A DNA stretch of 64,000 nucleotides from Atlantibacter sp032062175 (GCF_032062175.1 NZ_DAMBQK010000011.1:60734-124733); one strand, 5' to 3'. Positions 34,225-43,799 are shown, counted from the stretch's first letter. Made by a program: numbers and translations. Notes: generated by a model not told the origin, from the sequence alone.

Positions 34225-35589
34225 TTATTTCACTTCATTTAACTCATCGTTATAACTTTCCCTGGTCACGCACACGCACGCGATAGTAATCAGCGCCATA
34301 CAGGCCAGGAACAGCGAAATCGGCCACGACTGCCCGCCGGACCAGGCAATCAGCAGCGTACCAATCATCGGAGTCAGCCCGCCGACGATATTCGCCAACT
34401 GGAAGCCGAGCGACACGCCGGTATAACGCACGCTGGTATCAAACAGTTCCGAGAAAAAAGCCGGCTGGACGCTGAACATCATTCCCAGCCCGACTGAATA
34501 GCAGAAGGTGGTGGCGAACATAAACATCTTCACCGAGCCGGAATCAATCATCCAGAACAGCGGGAAAGCGAAAATCAACGTAATGGTGGCACCGGCGAGA
34601 TAAACCGGGCGGCGGCCGATTTTATCAGACAGCCAGCCGAAGAACGGGAAGGTGAAGATGCCGACGAAGCTCGCCAGCAACAGGCCGTTGAGCGCCGTTT
34701 CGCGGGTGAAGTTAAGCTCGCGGGTGACGTAAGACATAAAGAACGCCACCGTCAGCCAACCCAGCACGATCTCGCCCATGCGCATACCCATCGCCAGGAA
34801 TACCGCCCGGCGGTGATGCTTCAGTACCGTCAGAATGGGAAACTTCTGTTCAGCAGCTTTTGGCGCGTTCTGGCGCTGTTTCTGGTTTTCTTTGAACACC
34901 GGCGTTTCTTCAATACGCGAGCGGATAAACATGCCGACGAACAGCAACGCGATGCTCAGCAGGAACGGCACGCGCCAGCCCCAGGACATTAAATCGTCTT
35001 CCGGCAGCATCACCACCAGCGCAAAGACGGCGGTAGCGATAAACAGTCCCAGCACGTTGCCCAGTTGCACAAAAGTGCCGAAGAATCCACGACGGTTGCG
35101 CGGCGCGTATTCAGTGATAAGCGTGGTCGCTCCGCCCCACTCCCCGCCAATGGCGAAGCCCTGGCACAGGCGCAGGAAAATCAGGATCAGCGGCGCGGCG
35201 TTGCCGATGGTGTCGTAACTCGGGATCAGGCCAATCAGGAAGGTGGAAATCCCCATGATCATCAGCGACAGCACCAGCGATTTTTTACGGCCAATCTTAT
35301 CGCCATAGTGACCAAACACGATGGCACCAATCGGGCGGCTGACAAAGGTAATCGACAGCGTCAGGAACGACACCAGCAGCGCCATCAGCGGCGACAGATT
35401 GGGGAAAAAAAGCGACGGAAACACCAGCGCCGCCGCGGTGCCGTAGATAAAGAAGTCGTAGAACTCGATGGTGGTGCCGGATAAACCGGACCCCAGCACG
35501 GTGATCAGCTTTTTTCTTTCCTGTGCCGGCAGAGCAAGCTGCTCGTCTTTCACAGAAGTTATGTCTGGCGAGGTAAGCATAGTCATCAT
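34225..35589 (-). CDS. MFS transporter, metabolite:H+ symporter family
   Basis: A 454-residue, 12-span transporter of the metabolite:H+ symporter type (relatives ShiA, ProP, KgtP). It shows the IEFYDFFIYGTAAALVF first span, the motif GHYGDKIGRKKSLV in loop 2-3 and LRLCQGFAIGGEWGGA in the fifth span. Such carriers import organic acids. It is divergent from the catabolic operon and has the same 16-base operator just after its -10 box, so it belongs to the LacI-controlled regulon and probably brings in the substrate or a related acid. AGAGGA precedes the start. Confidence 0.88.
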   Translation of the reverse strand: MMTMLTSPDITSVKDEQLALPAQERKKLITVLGSGLSGTTIEFYDFFIYGTAAALVFPSLFFPNLSPLMALLVSFLTLSITFVSRPIGAIVFGHYGDKIGRKKSLVLSLMIMGISTFLIGLIPSYDTIGNAAPLILIFLRLCQGFAIGGEWGGATTLITEYAPRNRRGFFGTFVQLGNVLGLFIATAVFALVVMLPEDDLMSWGWRVPFLLSIALLFVGMFIRSRIEETPVFKENQKQRQNAPKAAEQKFPILTVLKHHRRAVFLAMGMRMGEIVLGWLTVAFFMSYVTRELNFTRETALNGLLLASFVGIFTFPFFGWLSDKIGRRPVYLAGATITLIFAFPLFWMIDSGSVKMFMFATTFCYSVGLGMMFSVQPAFFSELFDTSVRYTGVSLGFQLANIVGGLTPMIGTLLIAWSGGQSWPISLFLACMALITIACVCVTRESYNDELNEVK

Positions 35590-35668
35590 TAAATCCTCTG
35601 TCCGCGATTGTTATTGTGTTATTGGTCTGCGCCTGGCTGGCGATAGCGACGGGTAAAATCGCCCACAA

Positions 35669-35713
35669 GCTAACTCGAATTAGCTAATTATAGCAATCAA
35701 CGGATATTCTCAA
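35669..35713 (-). promoter_or_regulatory. Promoter and LacI-type operator of the MHS transporter gene
   Basis: On the minus strand a TATAAT -10 box (35687-35692) with a possible TTGAGA -35 box (35708-35713, spacer 15) is followed two bases later by the operator GCTAATTCGAGTTAGC (35669-35684). The same 16-mer occurs before the divergent operon, and a one-base variant occurs before the regulator gene. The location over the transcription start fits repression. Confidence 0.75.
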
Positions 35714-36015
35714 TGTTGATCGGCGAAGAGTGTGAGCAGGATCGGTTAAATAATCATCCCGCACGGTGCTACCACAGCCAATAAGCGGTGAATAACTCCT
35801 GATATAATCATTTATATTCATGCGGTTATATAAAAAATATTTTATGTATTTCAAAATTCTTTATGCCGTCGCGTTTTCCTGGCCCGGCAAGCACCTGTTT
35901 AGCGACCATAAGGCGGTCTGTCTCCGTAAAATTCAGCCAAAATAAAAATACACTTAATAAATCAATAATATAAAAATACATTCTTGATGGTCATCACAAA
36001 ACCTCGGCAAAAAAT

Positions 36016-36060
36016 TTGAGAGTGGCTTTTTTTTATCCTAATTTGCTAATTCGAGTTAGC
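36016..36060 (+). promoter_or_regulatory. Promoter and LacI-type operator of the catabolic operon
   Basis: TTGAGA (36016-36021), a 17-base spacer and TAATTT (36039-36044) form a good sigma-70 promoter. The palindromic operator GCTAATTCGAGTTAGC occupies 36045-36060, immediately after the -10 box and so over the start of transcription. It is identical, in the same orientation relative to its gene, to the operator of the divergent transporter. The leader from here to the first gene is about 110 bases. Confidence 0.78.
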
Positions 36061-36169
36061 CGTGAGAGTTAACCAGGAATATCGAGGCTTAGCGCGGGAA
36101 AACGTCGGTTCAGTCCGGGTTTTGCGCCGTTAAGCACTACGCTGGACTACCCCTACAGGAGCCATTCCG

Positions 36170-37819
36170 ATGTTGAATTTAACCCTACCTGCGGAACAAG
36201 AAATCATCACGCCGCAAGCCGGTGAAGTCCTTATGGTGACCAATGCGGACCTACGCGAACCGGCGAACGTCACCTGCTGGCCGACGCAAAAATCCTTTGA
36301 GCAGCGCCTTGAAGCGGCACTGGAAAAGTTGGATTACCGCATGCGGCGCGCCCATCCGGTGAATGAAAGCCGCGGTCACGGTTTTATCAGCAGCCAGAAA
36401 GAAGGCAGCGATCTGTTCGCCCATATCGACCCGGACGCGCCGGTAATTGTGCTGCTCACCGCCTGGCAATATTCCCACCATATCGCCCCGTCGCTGGTGC
36501 ATCATCGCGGGCCGATCCTGCTGCTCGCTAACTTCGACGGCACCTGGCCGGGCCTGGTCGGCATGCTGTGCATGGCGGGCAGCCTGACCAGCCTTGAGCG
36601 CAACTACTCTCGCCTGTGGTCAGAAACCTTCGACGACGAAAAATTTATGCGTGGGCTGGAGACCTGGTTGCGCGACGGCCATCTCAGCCACAAGCTCAGC
36701 TACCTGCGCCCGGTCCCGGCCAGCGCGCCGCTGCTGGCCAGCGAAGCCGGACAGATTGGCGTGAAGGTGGGCCAGTCGATCCTCAAACATAAAGCAATCG
36801 TCGGCCTGTTCGACACCTTCTGCATGGGGATGATCAACGGCGTCTTCCCGCAGAAAGCCATGATCGACGTGGGCATCCCGGTGGAGTCGCTGTCGCAGTC
36901 GGCGCTGCTGGTGGAGATGAACAACGTGCCGCAGGCGCTGCGCGAGGCCTGCCTCGACTGGTATGAAACCCGGGGGATGCGCTTTAACTTTGGCACCCAC
37001 AGCGCCGAAGAACTCACCCGCGAGCAGGTGCTGGAACAGTGCGCAATGATGATTGCCATGGCGCGTTTCGTGAAGCGCTTCGGGCTGTCGGCAGTGGGCG
37101 TGCAGTATCAGCAGGGGCTGAAGGACAGCTGCGCCGCGTCCGATTTCGCCGAAGGGGCGATTGGTAACGGCGAGCGCTTCCCGATCCCGGATGAGCAGGG
37201 CGAGATCATCTGCCCCGACGCGCCGATCCCGTGCATCAACGAAGTGGACATGGGCAGCGCCATCCCGCAGGTGATGCTGGCGAAACTGCTTGGCGCGCTG
37301 GGTCTGGAAAGCGAAACCACCCTTCACGATATCCGCTGGGGCAGCGACTACAACGGCACGTTCTACTGGGATCTGGAGATTTCCGGCGCCGTCCCGTTCG
37401 CCCATCTCAAAGGCGGCATTGCGGGCGCGACCGGCTACCGCCAGCCGCCGATGTTCTTCCCCTACGGCGGTTCCACCATCGCCGGCCAGGGCAAGGCCGG
37501 GCGCTTTATCTGGGCACGCGCCCACTATGAAGGCACCCGGGTGATCCTGCACGTCGGCACCGGTACGGCGGTGGAACTGCCGGAAGCGGAATTCGAGCGC
37601 CGCCGCAAGTCCACCAACTACCAATGGCCGCTGCTGAATGCGGTGCTCGACGGCGTGACCCGCGACGACTTAATGGCGGGCCACCAGAGTAACCACCTGA
37701 GCCTGGCCTATGTCGACGAGGCGCTGTTGCCAGAGGTGCTGACGGCCTTTGTCGCCCAGGCGCTGACGCAAAACATCCAGGTTTATCTGGCAGGCGATGC
37801 CCACCAGCTCGTGCAGTAA
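36170..37819 (+). CDS. L-fucose/arabinose isomerase-fold protein
   Basis: A 549-residue protein that aligns by eye with the L-fucose isomerase superfamily: an N-terminal substrate domain (VIVLLTAWQYSHHIAPSLVH, GPILLLANFDGTWPG), a second Rossmann-like domain beginning at AIVGLFDTFCMGMINGVF, and a metal-site domain with VGVQYQQGLKDSCAASDFAEG and EVDMGSAIPQVMLAKLLG, where fucose isomerase has its Glu and Asp ligands. Several of these acidic residues are kept (CINEVDMGS). First gene of the LacI-regulated operon; AGGAG precedes the ATG. A ketose-aldose isomerase role would fit a sugar pathway, but other cluster members point to sugar acids, so the substrate is open. Confidence 0.72.
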   Translation: MLNLTLPAEQEIITPQAGEVLMVTNADLREPANVTCWPTQKSFEQRLEAALEKLDYRMRRAHPVNESRGHGFISSQKEGSDLFAHIDPDAPVIVLLTAWQYSHHIAPSLVHHRGPILLLANFDGTWPGLVGMLCMAGSLTSLERNYSRLWSETFDDEKFMRGLETWLRDGHLSHKLSYLRPVPASAPLLASEAGQIGVKVGQSILKHKAIVGLFDTFCMGMINGVFPQKAMIDVGIPVESLSQSALLVEMNNVPQALREACLDWYETRGMRFNFGTHSAEELTREQVLEQCAMMIAMARFVKRFGLSAVGVQYQQGLKDSCAASDFAEGAIGNGERFPIPDEQGEIICPDAPIPCINEVDMGSAIPQVMLAKLLGALGLESETTLHDIRWGSDYNGTFYWDLEISGAVPFAHLKGGIAGATGYRQPPMFFPYGGSTIAGQGKAGRFIWARAHYEGTRVILHVGTGTAVELPEAEFERRRKSTNYQWPLLNAVLDGVTRDDLMAGHQSNHLSLAYVDEALLPEVLTAFVAQALTQNIQVYLAGDAHQLVQ

Positions 37820-37957
37820 CACTGACTCGCTTATGTGATTTTTACGTTGTTAGCGATCCTGACAAACATCCCGTTTCTCTGACGCCTTAACACAGGTGCG
37901 GATCGACAGGTTTCTGTTCGGGCGTGCAATCTTGCCGCCCGGATAAGAGAGGATTTT

Positions 37958-39415
37958 ATGTACCAGCAGCAACATATTGAATTCATTATCCAGAAGGCCA
38001 AAAGACGCCTCGATTCTCAGGAAGCCCCGGGCAGTACCAAAGCGGGCTGGCTGATGATCACCGCTTTATTAATCGAGTCATGGGATATCTATTCCATGGC
38101 CTATATTCTGTTCGCCCTGAAAGATATTTATGAGCCGAGCGCCTGGCTGCTCGGCTTTACCGCCGCCGGGACCCAGTTGGGCGCGGTGATCGGTGCCCTG
38201 CTCGGCGGCTGGCTGACCGATAAATTAGGCCGCCGCACTATCTTCCTGTGGTCGATGATCTTGTTCGCGATTTTCGCGGTGTTGCAGGGCCTGGCGCCGG
38301 ATATGTACTGGTTGGCAATTATCCGCTGCCTCGCCGGGATCCCGGTGGGCGCAGACGTCGCCAACGGCTTTACCTACATCATGGAAGTGATGCCGAAAGG
38401 CAAACGCGAGGTCATGGCCAACCGCTGGCAATTTATGTTCGCGCTGGGGATTATCGCCGCGATCCTGCTGGTTACCAGCCTGGTGGCGCTCGACGTTCAC
38501 CCGGATCTGATCTGGCGTATCGTGCTGGCTGTCCCGGCAATCCCGGCGTGCCTGCTGCTGTTTATGCGCCGCGAACTGCCGGAAACCCCGGCCTGGTTCG
38601 TGGAGCGTGGCCGTTTCATCGACGCGAAAAAGGCGTCCCGCGAATACTACGGCGAGCAGGACGGCAAGCTGCTGGACGATATCCTGCCCAACGAGAACGT
38701 GCAGATCCCTCACCCGACGCTGAAAGAGACGTTGCACGACCTGTTCCGCCGCCCGTTCACCCGCCGCACCACCCTGTTCGGTTGGTTCTCCTGTGCGGTA
38801 CAGTCTTTTGAAAACTATGCGTTTTCGTTCTACCTGCCGCTGATCCTCGTCACCGTCGGCATCTCCGGGCAGATCCAGAACAACCTCGCCCTGTTGGCGG
38901 TGAACTGCATCGCCGCACTGTCGGCGTTCGTCGGCCCGCTGCTGCTGCCAAAACTTGGTCACAAGGGGCTGAGCAAGTACGGCTTCCTGCTGGTCACTAT
39001 CGGGATTTCGATTTCGTCGTGGGGGGTTTACACCAGCAGCTTCGGGTTTATCACCTTCGGTGCGGCGCTGATGCTCTGGGGCCACTACTGGGATTCAGAA
39101 AGCGGTATGACGGTGATCTCGCTGGTGGCGAAACCGCGCTATCGCGGCGTGGCTTCCGGCATCGGCTACACCATCGTGAAGGTGACCGCGTTCGTCACCA
39201 CCCTGGTGTTCCCGCCGCTGTTTGAAAAGCTCGGCGTACCGCTGGCGTCGCTGATTATCGCCATCGCGCCGTTCTGCGCCTTCCTCGCCTCGATTTTCCT
39301 GCTGCCGGAAGTGTTCGGGCATTCGGTGGGCGATGAGCACGACCAGCCGCATACCGATAGCCCGGAAATCACGTTGCAGGGGCAACAGTCCCCGGTTTCA
39401 ACCTCGAAAAACTAA
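37958..39415 (+). CDS. MFS transporter, sugar/acid porter type
   Basis: A 485-residue, 12-span transporter of the sugar-porter/NiaP-like branch: SWDIYSMAYILFALKDIY in span 1, GGWLTDKLGRRTIFLW as motif A and the PETPAWFVERGR sequence after span 6 that marks sugar porters. A polar C-terminal tail (from about residue 455) is cytoplasmic. It lies between the isomerase-fold gene and the dehydratase, about 140 bases after the former. Two unlike importers in one regulon suggest two related substrates or an anomer/acid pair. Confidence 0.87.
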   Translation: MYQQQHIEFIIQKAKRRLDSQEAPGSTKAGWLMITALLIESWDIYSMAYILFALKDIYEPSAWLLGFTAAGTQLGAVIGALLGGWLTDKLGRRTIFLWSMILFAIFAVLQGLAPDMYWLAIIRCLAGIPVGADVANGFTYIMEVMPKGKREVMANRWQFMFALGIIAAILLVTSLVALDVHPDLIWRIVLAVPAIPACLLLFMRRELPETPAWFVERGRFIDAKKASREYYGEQDGKLLDDILPNENVQIPHPTLKETLHDLFRRPFTRRTTLFGWFSCAVQSFENYAFSFYLPLILVTVGISGQIQNNLALLAVNCIAALSAFVGPLLLPKLGHKGLSKYGFLLVTIGISISSWGVYTSSFGFITFGAALMLWGHYWDSESGMTVISLVAKPRYRGVASGIGYTIVKVTAFVTTLVFPPLFEKLGVPLASLIIAIAPFCAFLASIFLLPEVFGHSVGDEHDQPHTDSPEITLQGQQSPVSTSKN

Positions 39416-39472
39416 CGCGCTCCCGACCGTGCGCCGCAGGGCGGCCACGGTCCTGAAAGAAGGATGACCATA

Positions 39473-40576
39473 ATGAACAGCACCAAAATGCCCGTAATCG
39501 AAAATATCGAACTGATGACCGCCCGCGTTCCGCTACCGGAAGGCCCGTGGGGCGACCAGATCCACCACGTCACCGATATCGAAGTGGCGATTGTCGATGT
39601 CTACGGCTCTAACGGCCACGTCGGCACAGGCTTCAGCCACACCTCCGGCTGGTGCGGTAAAACCATCTCCGCGCTGATTGCTGAAATTATTCCGGATGTC
39701 ATCGGCCAGCCGCTGTCGCCGCGCGGGCTGTGGCACCGTTCGTATAAATACATTCACGATGTGGGCGGCGCGGGCGTGACCACCCATGCCCTCGCAGCGC
39801 TGGATATCGCCTACTGGGACTTGCTCGGTAAAACCCTGAACGCGCCGATTGTTGACATCATCGGCAAGGTGCGCGACCGCGTTCCGCTGTACGGCAGCGG
39901 CATCAACCTGCATCTCTCCATCGACGAAGTGATCGACCAGGTGAAACGCTGGAAAAGCACCGGCTATCTGGCGGCAAAAGTAAAAGTCGGCAAACCGACG
40001 CTGGAAGAAGACGTCGAACGCCTGCGTAAAATCCAGGAAGCGGTGCCGGGCTTCCCGCTGGCGGTGGACGCCAACCAGGGCTGGAATTTCCCGCAGGCAT
40101 TGCGCGCCTTCAAACTGTTCGAGCCGCTGAACCTGTTGTGGATTGAGGAGCCGCTGCCGTCCGACGACATTACCGGCCACCTCAAACTGCGCGAACGCAG
40201 CACCACGCCGATCGCGCTGGGCGAAAATGTCTATAACGTAAACCAGTTCACGCAATATATTGAGAGTGGCTGCGCAGATTACGTGCAGGCGGATCTGGGC
40301 CGGGTGGGCGGCATTACCGGCTATCTCGACATTGCTGCCGTCGCCCGCGCCCACAACCTGCCGATGACCCCGCACTTTGTCATGGAGCTGAGCGCCAGCC
40401 TGCTGGCCACCGTGCCGAATATCTCGTACGCCGAAATGACCGACGGCGGGCGCTGGAAGGATCTGCGCATCATCGCCGAAGCGGGCGAAGAGAAGGACGG
40501 CTACTACGTGCCGAGTGACCGTCCGGGCCACGGCATCATTCTCGATCGTGACTACCTCGCCACACACAAAATCTAA
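39473..40576 (+). CDS. Enolase-superfamily sugar acid dehydratase
   Basis: A mandelate racemase/muconate lactonizing enzyme superfamily member of about 367 residues. The N-terminal capping domain is followed by a barrel with the catalytic K-x-K pair in AAKVKVGKP, metal ligands in VDANQGWN (Asp), WIEEPL (Glu) and ALGENVY (Glu), and the late base region MTPHFVMELSASLLATV (His). This set is typical of acid-sugar dehydratases that make 2-keto-3-deoxy acids. The ATG at 39473 has AAGAAGGA eight bases upstream; an ATG three codons earlier is too close to it. The exact substrate (fuconate, rhamnonate, galactarate type or other) cannot be told. Confidence 0.85.
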   Translation: MNSTKMPVIENIELMTARVPLPEGPWGDQIHHVTDIEVAIVDVYGSNGHVGTGFSHTSGWCGKTISALIAEIIPDVIGQPLSPRGLWHRSYKYIHDVGGAGVTTHALAALDIAYWDLLGKTLNAPIVDIIGKVRDRVPLYGSGINLHLSIDEVIDQVKRWKSTGYLAAKVKVGKPTLEEDVERLRKIQEAVPGFPLAVDANQGWNFPQALRAFKLFEPLNLLWIEEPLPSDDITGHLKLRERSTTPIALGENVYNVNQFTQYIESGCADYVQADLGRVGGITGYLDIAAVARAHNLPMTPHFVMELSASLLATVPNISYAEMTDGGRWKDLRIIAEAGEEKDGYYVPSDRPGHGIILDRDYLATHKI

Positions 40577-40600
40577 CAACGTATTGATGGGGAAAGAACA

Positions 40601-41428
40601 ATGGAAGACAGCTTATTCTCGGTAAAAGACAAGATCATCATCGTCACCGGCGGCCTGGGGCAGCTTGGCGCGCAGTACGTGAAGACGCTGCACGCGCGCG
40701 GCGCGAAGGTGGCGGCGCTGGCGACTCACGTTGACGCCGCGCGCGTGGACCGCGTGCTGGGGGCGATCAAAGATTCGGACCGTCTGCTGTGCGCCGAGAT
40801 CAACATTACCGACAAGGCCAGCATTAACCAGGTGCTGGATAAGATTGAAGCCAAATGGGGCGTGCCGGACGGGCTGGTCAATAACGCGGGTGTTGATACC
40901 CAGCCAAGCGCGCCGCCGGAAGTCTCCGGCCCGTTCGAGGACTTCCCGGAAGAGGTGTTCCGCGACGTGGTGGAAGTGAACCTGGTCGGCACCTTCCTGA
41001 TGACCCAGCAAGTTGGCAAGCGGATGCGCCAGGCCGGGAAAGGCGGCTCGATCATCAACGTCGGTTCGATCTACGGGGTGGTCTCTCCGGTGCAGGACAT
41101 CTACAGCTATAAAAAAGAGGACACCGGCATTCCGTTCGTCAAACCGGTGGCCTACGCGGCGGCCAAGTCCGGGCTGTATAACTTCACCCGTTACTGCGCC
41201 ACTTACTGGGGCCGCGACGGCATTCGCGTCAATACCCTGACGCTTTCCGGCGTGGAGCGCAGCGACCAGGACCCGCGCTTCCAGAAAAACTACACCGATC
41301 GCATTCCGATTGGCCGCATGGCGCAACCCCACGAGTACAACGGCGCGGTGGTGTTCCTGCTTTCCGACGCATCAATCTATATGACAGGCTCCACCGTAAC
41401 GGTGGATGGAGGCTGGACGGCATGGTAA
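40601..41428 (+). CDS. Short-chain dehydrogenase/reductase
   Basis: A 275-residue SDR with the NAD(P) loop TGGLGQLGAQY (about residues 16-26), the NNAG motif (LVNNAGVD), a catalytic serine in NVGSIYG and the Tyr-Lys pair in YAAAKSG. An unusual insert with YSYKKEDTGIPFVKP lies between the serine and the tyrosine. It probably oxidises a sugar or a 2-keto-3-deoxy acid in the pathway. It starts 24 bases after the dehydratase and overlaps the aldolase gene by seven bases, so all three are one translational unit. Confidence 0.88.
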   Translation: MEDSLFSVKDKIIIVTGGLGQLGAQYVKTLHARGAKVAALATHVDAARVDRVLGAIKDSDRLLCAEINITDKASINQVLDKIEAKWGVPDGLVNNAGVDTQPSAPPEVSGPFEDFPEEVFRDVVEVNLVGTFLMTQQVGKRMRQAGKGGSIINVGSIYGVVSPVQDIYSYKKEDTGIPFVKPVAYAAAKSGLYNFTRYCATYWGRDGIRVNTLTLSGVERSDQDPRFQKNYTDRIPIGRMAQPHEYNGAVVFLLSDASIYMTGSTVTVDGGWTAW

Positions 41429-42330
41429 GTGAAAAATGGCAGGCGTTTCGCGGCATTATCTCGGCAGTGATCACGCCGATGCACGCCGATGAATCCGTCA
41501 ACTACGCGGCGCTGGAGACGCTGGCCCATGCGCAACTGGCGCGCGGCGTGGAAGGCTTTTACTGCTGCGGCTCCTCCGGGGAGGGGCCGCTGCTGCGCTT
41601 CGACGAGCGCAAACAGGTGCTGTCGACGCTGGTGAGCGCGGCGGCGGGTAAGGTGCCGGTGATCGCCCATGTCGGCACGCCGCGCACCCAGGACGCCGTC
41701 GAGCTGGCGAAAAGCGCCGAACAGGACGGGGCCAGCGCGGTATCGCTGGTGCCGCCCTACTACTATAAATACAGCCGCGAGGAGATTATCGCCTACTACC
41801 GGCGGGGGCTGGACGCCATCTCTATTCCGGTGATCCTGTATAACATCCCGCAGTTTACCGGCGTGGAACTGGACAGCCTGACCGCCGAGGCGCTGCTGGG
41901 CGACGAGCAGGTGCTGGGCGTTAAGCACACCTCGCATAACCTCTACTCGCTGGAGCGGATGATTGCCCGTTACCCGGATAAGGTGTTCTTTAACGGCTTC
42001 GACGAGATTTTCCTGTCCAGCCTCTCCGCCGGGGCCACCGCCACCGTCGGCACCACGGTGAACCTGCAACCGGAGCTGTTCCTTGCGCTGCGTAACGCGT
42101 TCCAGCAAGGGGACATCCCGAAAGCGCAGCGTTTGCAGCAGCAGATTAACGAGGTAGTGGAGAACCTGGTCGCGCGCGGCGTATTCCAGTCAGCGAAATA
42201 CCTGGCGGGCAAAGGCGTGGTGGACACCGGGCCAACCCGCGAGCCGTTTGTGGCGCTGACGGCGACGCAGCGCGAGGAGCTGGACGCGCTGCATCAGCGG
42301 TTACAGGGGTATATCGCCGATGCCCGATAG
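41422..42330 (+). CDS. DHDPS/N-acetylneuraminate lyase-family aldolase
   Basis: A 302-residue class I aldolase of the DapA/NanA family. GSSGEGPLL is the carboxylate-binding loop (about residues 48-56), the catalytic Tyr is in LYNIPQFTG (about 138-146) and the Schiff-base Lys in GVKHTSHN (about 165-172). In this pathway it would split a 2-keto-3-deoxy sugar acid into pyruvate and an aldehyde. Sialic acid lyase activity is possible by family but no other nan gene is near. The start overlaps the SDR end, and the 3' end overlaps the GlcG-like gene by 11 bases. Confidence 0.87.
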   Translation: MVSEKWQAFRGIISAVITPMHADESVNYAALETLAHAQLARGVEGFYCCGSSGEGPLLRFDERKQVLSTLVSAAAGKVPVIAHVGTPRTQDAVELAKSAEQDGASAVSLVPPYYYKYSREEIIAYYRRGLDAISIPVILYNIPQFTGVELDSLTAEALLGDEQVLGVKHTSHNLYSLERMIARYPDKVFFNGFDEIFLSSLSAGATATVGTTVNLQPELFLALRNAFQQGDIPKAQRLQQQINEVVENLVARGVFQSAKYLAGKGVVDTGPTREPFVALTATQREELDALHQRLQGYIADAR

Positions 42331-42748
42331 CCTGGTCTGCGCATCCCCACGCCTGGACGACAGCGCGGTCTGCCAGCGGCTGGCGCGCTTCCTGAAGGAG
42401 ACGGAAGCGGAGCCACACACCGCCGGGCTGGCTGTTGCGGTAGTGGGAACGGATGGCGAGCTGATAGCCTTTGGCGCTCACGCCCGCTGCCCCGCTCTGC
42501 CCCGCCAACTGGCGCAGCGCAAGGCCTGGAGCGCGTTGCGTTTTCGCCGCCCGACGGCGCGGCTGGCGGAAGAAGTCAGCCAGGGATCGTTAAAGCTGGA
42601 GATCTTTCACGATGCGCGTTTGCTGGCGATGCCCGGCGGCGTACCGGTGAGGGTGGATGGCCTGGCGATTGCCGGTGTGGGGATTAGCGGCCTGCCGCCG
42701 GAGCTGGATGCGGAACTGGCTACGCGCTTCGCCAATGAACTGATCTAA
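42320..42748 (+). CDS. GlcG/HbpS-like protein
   Basis: A 142-residue protein with the GlcG (DUF336) layout: a glycine-rich AGLAVAVVGTDGELIAFGAH near residues 34-53, a helix with QRKAWSALRF and the late GGVPVRVDGLAIAGVGISG. GlcG-type proteins accompany glycolate and other acid catabolic operons; some bind haem, and their role is unclear. It is the last gene of the operon, translationally coupled to the aldolase. A cofactor- or aldehyde-related role is guesswork. Confidence 0.7.
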   Translation: MPDSLVCASPRLDDSAVCQRLARFLKETEAEPHTAGLAVAVVGTDGELIAFGAHARCPALPRQLAQRKAWSALRFRRPTARLAEEVSQGSLKLEIFHDARLLAMPGGVPVRVDGLAIAGVGISGLPPELDAELATRFANELI

Positions 42749-42756
42749 CTGCTTTT

Positions 42757-42781
42757 CCGGGCGGCCATTTCGGTCGCCCGG
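42757..42781. terminator. Hairpin between GlcG-like and LacI-type genes
   Basis: A GC-rich stem CCGGGCG / CGCCCGG extended by three inner pairs, eight bases after the last operon gene and shortly after the convergent regulator gene ends. Probably bidirectional. Confidence 0.65.
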
Positions 42782-42788
42782 CCTCTCT

Positions 42789-43799
42789 TTATCCCTTGCG
42801 ACTTTCCACGGACAGCGGTCGGTGAATCAACGTCATCGGCACGGTGATTTTGACGTCGGTTGTATCTCCGTCGAGTTTCTGGCGCATCAGGTGAAACGCA
42901 TGCTGCGCCCAGGCATCTTCATCCTGGCGCATCGACCATACCGCATTGGGCAGGAACCCGAGCATCTGGTGTTCATCGAACGTGCCGATAGAAATATCCG
43001 ACGGGATATAGCCGTAGGCTTCGCGTAACCCGCTCAGCGTCCCTTCAAGGATGGGCAGCGACGAGGCGATAAATGCCTGTGGCGGATCGCGGTGCTGCCT
43101 GAGAAAGTTGAGCATTAACTGTTTGCCCTCTTCCTGGCGGTTGTGGTTCGCGGAGAGCACCCAGTCTTTCCCGGCGGGCAGTTCGCTGAGGTAACCCTGT
43201 AAACGGCGTTGGATCGACGGCTGTTGGGTATCGCCCGCGATAAAGAACAGCGGCGACACGTCCAGCGCCTGGGTCATGGCCTGCACCAGCTTTTTGCTGC
43301 CGTTGTAGTTATCGCTCACTACCAGCGAGGTCTCGCCTTCTCCGAAGTCGCGGTCGAGGATCACCAGTGGACGCTTGCGCGCTACCTTCTGGTGGTGCAA
43401 CTGGGTTTCCCGCGTCGAGGGCACCACGAACATCCCGTCAACGTTGCGCGCCAGCAGGCCTTCCACCAGGCTTTTCTCATGCTCGCTGTCGCTGTAGGTG
43501 CAGGCGATCATCAACTGATAACCCGCCTGACGGCAGCAGGATTCGAGCTTTTCCGCGAGGGTGGAGAAAAACAGGTTCGATAAGCGCGGAACCACCAGCC
43601 CTAAGGTTTCGGTTTTGTTCAGCTTCAGGCTGCGGGCGATGTGGTTAACGACCAGGCCATTTTCAGCGATGTAATCGTTAATACGCTGCTGCGTTTTGGC
43701 GCTAATGCGGTACTGATCGGCTTTGCCTCCCAGCACCAGGCGCACAGTGGTGATGGAGATATCCAGCGCTTTGGCGACTTGTTCAACGGTTTTGGCCAT
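42789..43799 (-). CDS. LacI-family repressor of the catabolic cluster
   Basis: A 336-residue LacI/GalR regulator. The N-terminal helix-turn-helix reads TVEQVAKALDISITTVRLVL (about residues 4-23) with hinge helix VVNHIARSLKLNKTETLGLVVP, followed by a periplasmic-binding-protein-like effector domain (GLLARNVDGMFVVPST, ISIGTFDEHQMLGF). The start MAKTVEQVAK has GAAGGG upstream; a frame six codons longer starts on poorer signals. A copy of the 16-base operator lies 44 bases upstream, so it likely represses itself as well as the two divergent promoters at 35.7-36.1 kb. Odd: the gene is at the far end of the operon, convergent to it. Confidence 0.9.
   Translation of the reverse strand: MAKTVEQVAKALDISITTVRLVLGGKADQYRISAKTQQRINDYIAENGLVVNHIARSLKLNKTETLGLVVPRLSNLFFSTLAEKLESCCRQAGYQLMIACTYSDSEHEKSLVEGLLARNVDGMFVVPSTRETQLHHQKVARKRPLVILDRDFGEGETSLVVSDNYNGSKKLVQAMTQALDVSPLFFIAGDTQQPSIQRRLQGYLSELPAGKDWVLSANHNRQEEGKQLMLNFLRQHRDPPQAFIASSLPILEGTLSGLREAYGYIPSDISIGTFDEHQMLGFLPNAVWSMRQDEDAWAQHAFHLMRQKLDGDTTDVKITVPMTLIHRPLSVESRKG

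Noticed and set aside
41422..42330. Sialic acid lyase (NanA) forming a cycle with the neu genes
   Set aside because: The aldolase is coupled to a dehydratase/SDR operon 35 kb away, under a LacI repressor; no nanT, nanE or nanK is near.
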